From positions 1-7,492 of the forward strand of contig JALVEM010000455.1 in NCBI GenBank assembly GCA_027030825.1: a stretch of DNA of 7,492 bases, read 5' to 3'. The notes below the pieces were generated by a model. It ran no database searches. It was given only the letters and a program-made list of their open reading frames with translations, and was not told where the DNA came from. Source of the DNA: Thiohalobacter sp. Lineage in GTDB: Bacteria > Pseudomonadota > Gammaproteobacteria > Thiohalobacterales > Thiohalobacteraceae. Position numbers and translations under genes: made by a program. Position 1 is the first letter of the stretch. Each line of letters begins with the position of its first letter. Of this stretch, positions 5,705 to 7,492 are shown piece after piece.

Positions 5705-6296
5705 AAAGGAACGCAGGGAGTTCTACCGCATCGACGACTTCGTGTTGCTGGAGTACGAGCGCGTCGATGAGGAAGGCGTGGCTCGGGTTCGCGAGACGCT
5801 CGCCGACCGTGTGCCGGACCGTTTCACCGTGGCGGCCAGCTTCGAGACCAGTTCCCGGGCCATGTCGCGCATGGTCAGCGGCTTCGCCACGCGCATGCCC
5901 GAGCTGGCGCGTTACCTTCGCCAGCTCGATCAGAAGCTCAATCATCTGGCGCGCCTGTTCGTGCTGGAGCAGATGAATCCCGCACGGCACGAGCCGGTGC
6001 GAGTCAATCTCAGCGCCGGTGGCCTCGTGTTCCCGAGCGAGCGGGAATACGGGGTCGACGAGCGCCTGCGGGTGCGCCTGGCCTTGCTGCCGGAAGCGCT
6101 CGGTATTCTGGCCGTGGCGCGCGTGGTGCATTGCGAGCGGCTCGATGTGGCCATCGGAGACCGGCCGTGGCAGGTGGCGGTGGAATTCGAGCACATTCGC
6201 GAGTCCGACCGGGATCTCATCTGCAGTCACATCATGCATCGCGACGCCGAACTGCGGCGCGAGCGCCGTGAGGCGGAAGAGAACGGGCGCAAATGA
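5688..6296 (+). CDS. PilZ-domain (c-di-GMP receptor-like) protein with coiled-coil insertion
   Basis: The product has 202 residues from the ATG at 5688, chosen because GGGAG (5677-5681) precedes it and the protein then opens directly with the PilZ motif. Both c-di-GMP contact motifs are present: RREFYR (R10-x3-R14) and NLSAGG (N107-x-S109-x2-G112). They normally lie a few tens of residues apart, but here about 92 residues separate them. The insert carries a predicted helix with hydrophobics at 59, 63, 66, 70, 73, 77, 80, 84, 87 and 91, an unbroken 4-3 coiled-coil pattern. The rest of the barrel covers about 105-175 and the C-terminus (185-202) is a charged helix. There is no YcgR-type N-terminal domain. 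The start lies inside pomB (17-nt overlap), so the gene is translationally coupled to the stator genes and probably acts on the motor or its output; that role is inferred. Confidence 0.85.
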   Translation: MQEPRRKERREFYRIDDFVLLEYERVDEEGVARVRETLADRVPDRFTVAASFETSSRAMSRMVSGFATRMPELARYLRQLDQKLNHLARLFVLEQMNPARHEPVRVNLSAGGLVFPSEREYGVDERLRVRLALLPEALGILAVARVVHCERLDVAIGDRPWQVAVEFEHIRESDRDLICSHIMHRDAELRRERREAEENGRK

Positions 6297-6300
6297 AAAA

Positions 6301-6320
6301 GGCCCCGCCGGGGCGGGGCC
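6301..6320 (-). terminator. Rho-independent terminator of the porin gene, possibly bidirectional
   Basis: Arms ggccccgc (6301-6308) and gcggggcc (6313-6320) form a perfect GC-rich hairpin with a 4-base loop. Read on the minus strand it is followed directly by TTTTT (complement of 6296-6300), a textbook intrinsic terminator 21 bp after the porin stop. In the plus direction it begins 4 nt after the PilZ stop but is followed only by TCGAAGTTTC, a poorer U-tract, so termination of the stator operon here is plausible but less certain. Confidence 0.85.
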
Positions 6321-6341
6321 TCGAAGTTTCCCTGCTGGGCA

Positions 6342-7492
6342 TCAGAAGATCGCCGTCACCTGGATGGCGAAGCGTCCACCCACGTCCTCGAGTTGCCTGT
6401 CCACGTTGACCACGTCGGATTCGAAGTTCCGGAAGGCGTACTCCATGTTGATCCGGGTCTTCTTGTTGAAGTGGTACTGGGCGCCGATGGTGAAGGTGCG
6501 GAAGCGCGTGTCCGCGCCGGCATCGTTCTCGTCCCGGGTGTAGCGGTCGTAGCGGGCGTCGATCTCCCATTTCGTGCCCGGAATGTACCAGCCGCCCTCG
6601 AGGTACCAGCCCGAGGCCTTGCGGTCGTTCAGCAGCCTGTCGGGATTGTGGGGGCCGTAGAAGATGGCGCCCTTGCCCCTCATGTATTCGGCGGTGACCC
6701 GGAAGGGTTTCTTGAGATACTTGGTGCCGAGACCCCAGCGGGTACGGGTGACGGTCTCGGTGCTGAAGGTGTCCGTGCCCGTATCGTAACTGTAGAGCTT
6801 GCGGTCACCCTGCTGCCACCAGACGAAACTCTTCCATCCTTCTCGGCGACCGCCCTTGCCGCCGAAGACCTTCTCCGACGACCAGTACAGGTACAGATTG
6901 CCCTTGCCGTCGCCGTTGCCGAGATTCAGGCCATGGCCGTTGCCGTACATCACGGCATAGGAGTGTTCCCAGTCCGCCCTGCGGAAGGTGTCGAACACCT
7001 GCACCCCGATGTCACGGAAGGCGCCGACCGGATTCGAGATCAGGTTTTCGTTGAGCGTGCCGTCGATGGCGTTGAGGTCGCGCTGCTTGGGGTCCGAGGC
7101 ATTCTTGACATCCTCCTTCGTCGGGAAGCGTTCGAGCAGCAGCTGGTTGGTGACCATGGTGAAATTGATCCAGTCGAAGACATGGATGGCCTGCAGGCCC
7201 TCCTCGGATCCCGGATACTTGAACATGCCGAGGCGGATTCGGGCGCCGGGGATGTGATTGAGGGTCACGCTGGCATCGGTCAGATGCGCAAAGGAACCGG
7301 AACCGTGCGTGATGCCGTTGTTGCCCATCTCCAGCAGCACGAAATAGTTGGTCTTGGTATCGAGTGGGAAGTTGGCGCCCCGGACGCCGATACGGGCCCG
7401 GTTGATGTTGAACTGCGCCTGTTCCTCCAGATTCGGGCCGATGAGCTTGGGCGGCACGTAGATCTCCTTGCCGGGCGCGGTGAAGGGGTCGG
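6342..7492 (-). CDS. Phosphate-selective-type porin (OprO/OprP-like), 5' end outside the window
   Basis: About 383 codons are visible, and the frame stays open to the right edge. The GTG at 7457 lies in mid-gene: the preceding codons read DPFTAPGKEIY, and no signal peptide is seen. The product is an outer-membrane beta-barrel with alternating aromatic and polar strands ending in the classic C-terminal Phe (IQVTAIF). Family-typical blocks are ARIGVRG (complement of about 7382-7402), LTDASVTLNHIPGARIRLGMFKYPGSEEGL (about 7195-7284) and the last strands YDRYTRD, TFTIGAQYHFNKKTRINMEYAFRNF. This matches phosphate-selective porin O and P family proteins, though many members of this family have unknown or other solutes, so phosphate specificity is not shown. 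It is convergent with the stator operon and ends at a strong terminator. Its promoter is not in the window. Confidence 0.85.
   Translation of the reverse strand, partial: DPFTAPGKEIYVPPKLIGPNLEEQAQFNINRARIGVRGANFPLDTKTNYFVLLEMGNNGITHGSGSFAHLTDASVTLNHIPGARIRLGMFKYPGSEEGLQAIHVFDWINFTMVTNQLLLERFPTKEDVKNASDPKQRDLNAIDGTLNENLISNPVGAFRDIGVQVFDTFRRADWEHSYAVMYGNGHGLNLGNGDGKGNLYLYWSSEKVFGGKGGRREGWKSFVWWQQGDRKLYSYDTGTDTFSTETVTRTRWGLGTKYLKKPFRVTAEYMRGKGAIFYGPHNPDRLLNDRKASGWYLEGGWYIPGTKWEIDARYDRYTRDENDAGADTRFRTFTIGAQYHFNKKTRINMEYAFRNFESDVVNVDRQLEDVGGRFAIQVTAIF

Noticed and set aside
7455..7457. GTG at 7457 as the porin start codon
   Set aside because: The reading frame continues upstream to the window edge with porin-like sequence, and a start here would give an outer-membrane protein without a signal peptide.

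Overview
The window looks like a piece of chromosome from a high-GC gammaproteobacterium, flagellated and possibly marine, halophilic or haloalkaliphilic. This rests on Vibrio-type (PomA/PomB-like) stator proteins, a DUF1614 membrane protein, an OprO/OprP-like porin and REP-like intergenic palindromes. No rRNA or other species-level marker is present, so the lineage is inferred.

Layout. Positions 1-265 hold no gene but carry two nested palindromes and a short tandem array of half-palindromes. Positions 266-3398 form a tight minus-strand operon, read right to left: a 517-aa AMP phosphorylase/'type 2' thymidine phosphorylase-like enzyme, a 304-aa ribose-phosphate pyrophosphokinase homologue (2-nt gap), and a 220-aa DUF1614 integral membrane protein (stop and start overlap as TGATG). 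Positions 3399-3551 are a divergent intergenic region with a near-ideal sigma-28 (FliA) promoter facing right. Positions 3552-6296 form a plus-strand flagellar stator operon: pomA (GTG start), pomB, and a PilZ-domain gene whose start lies inside the end of pomB. A strong hairpin at 6301-6320 separates it from a convergent phosphate-selective-type porin gene (6342 to the right edge, minus strand), whose signal peptide and N-terminus lie outside the window.

How the genes may work together. The left operon joins nucleotide phosphorolysis to PRPP chemistry; both enzymes carry archaeal-looking motifs, which suggests a pentose-phosphate salvage module with an uncharacterised membrane partner. The right operon encodes a probably Na+-driven stator, placed under the late flagellar sigma factor and translationally coupled to a c-di-GMP receptor candidate.

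The most interesting part is that stator operon. The PilZ protein has both c-di-GMP-binding motifs, but they are split by an inserted helix with an unbroken ten-position 4-3 heptad pattern. PomB carries an unusual C-terminal extension of about 130 residues beyond its OmpA-like domain. Together these may form a dedicated second-messenger-controlled stator variant. No CRISPR array, tRNA, rRNA or insertion sequence was seen.
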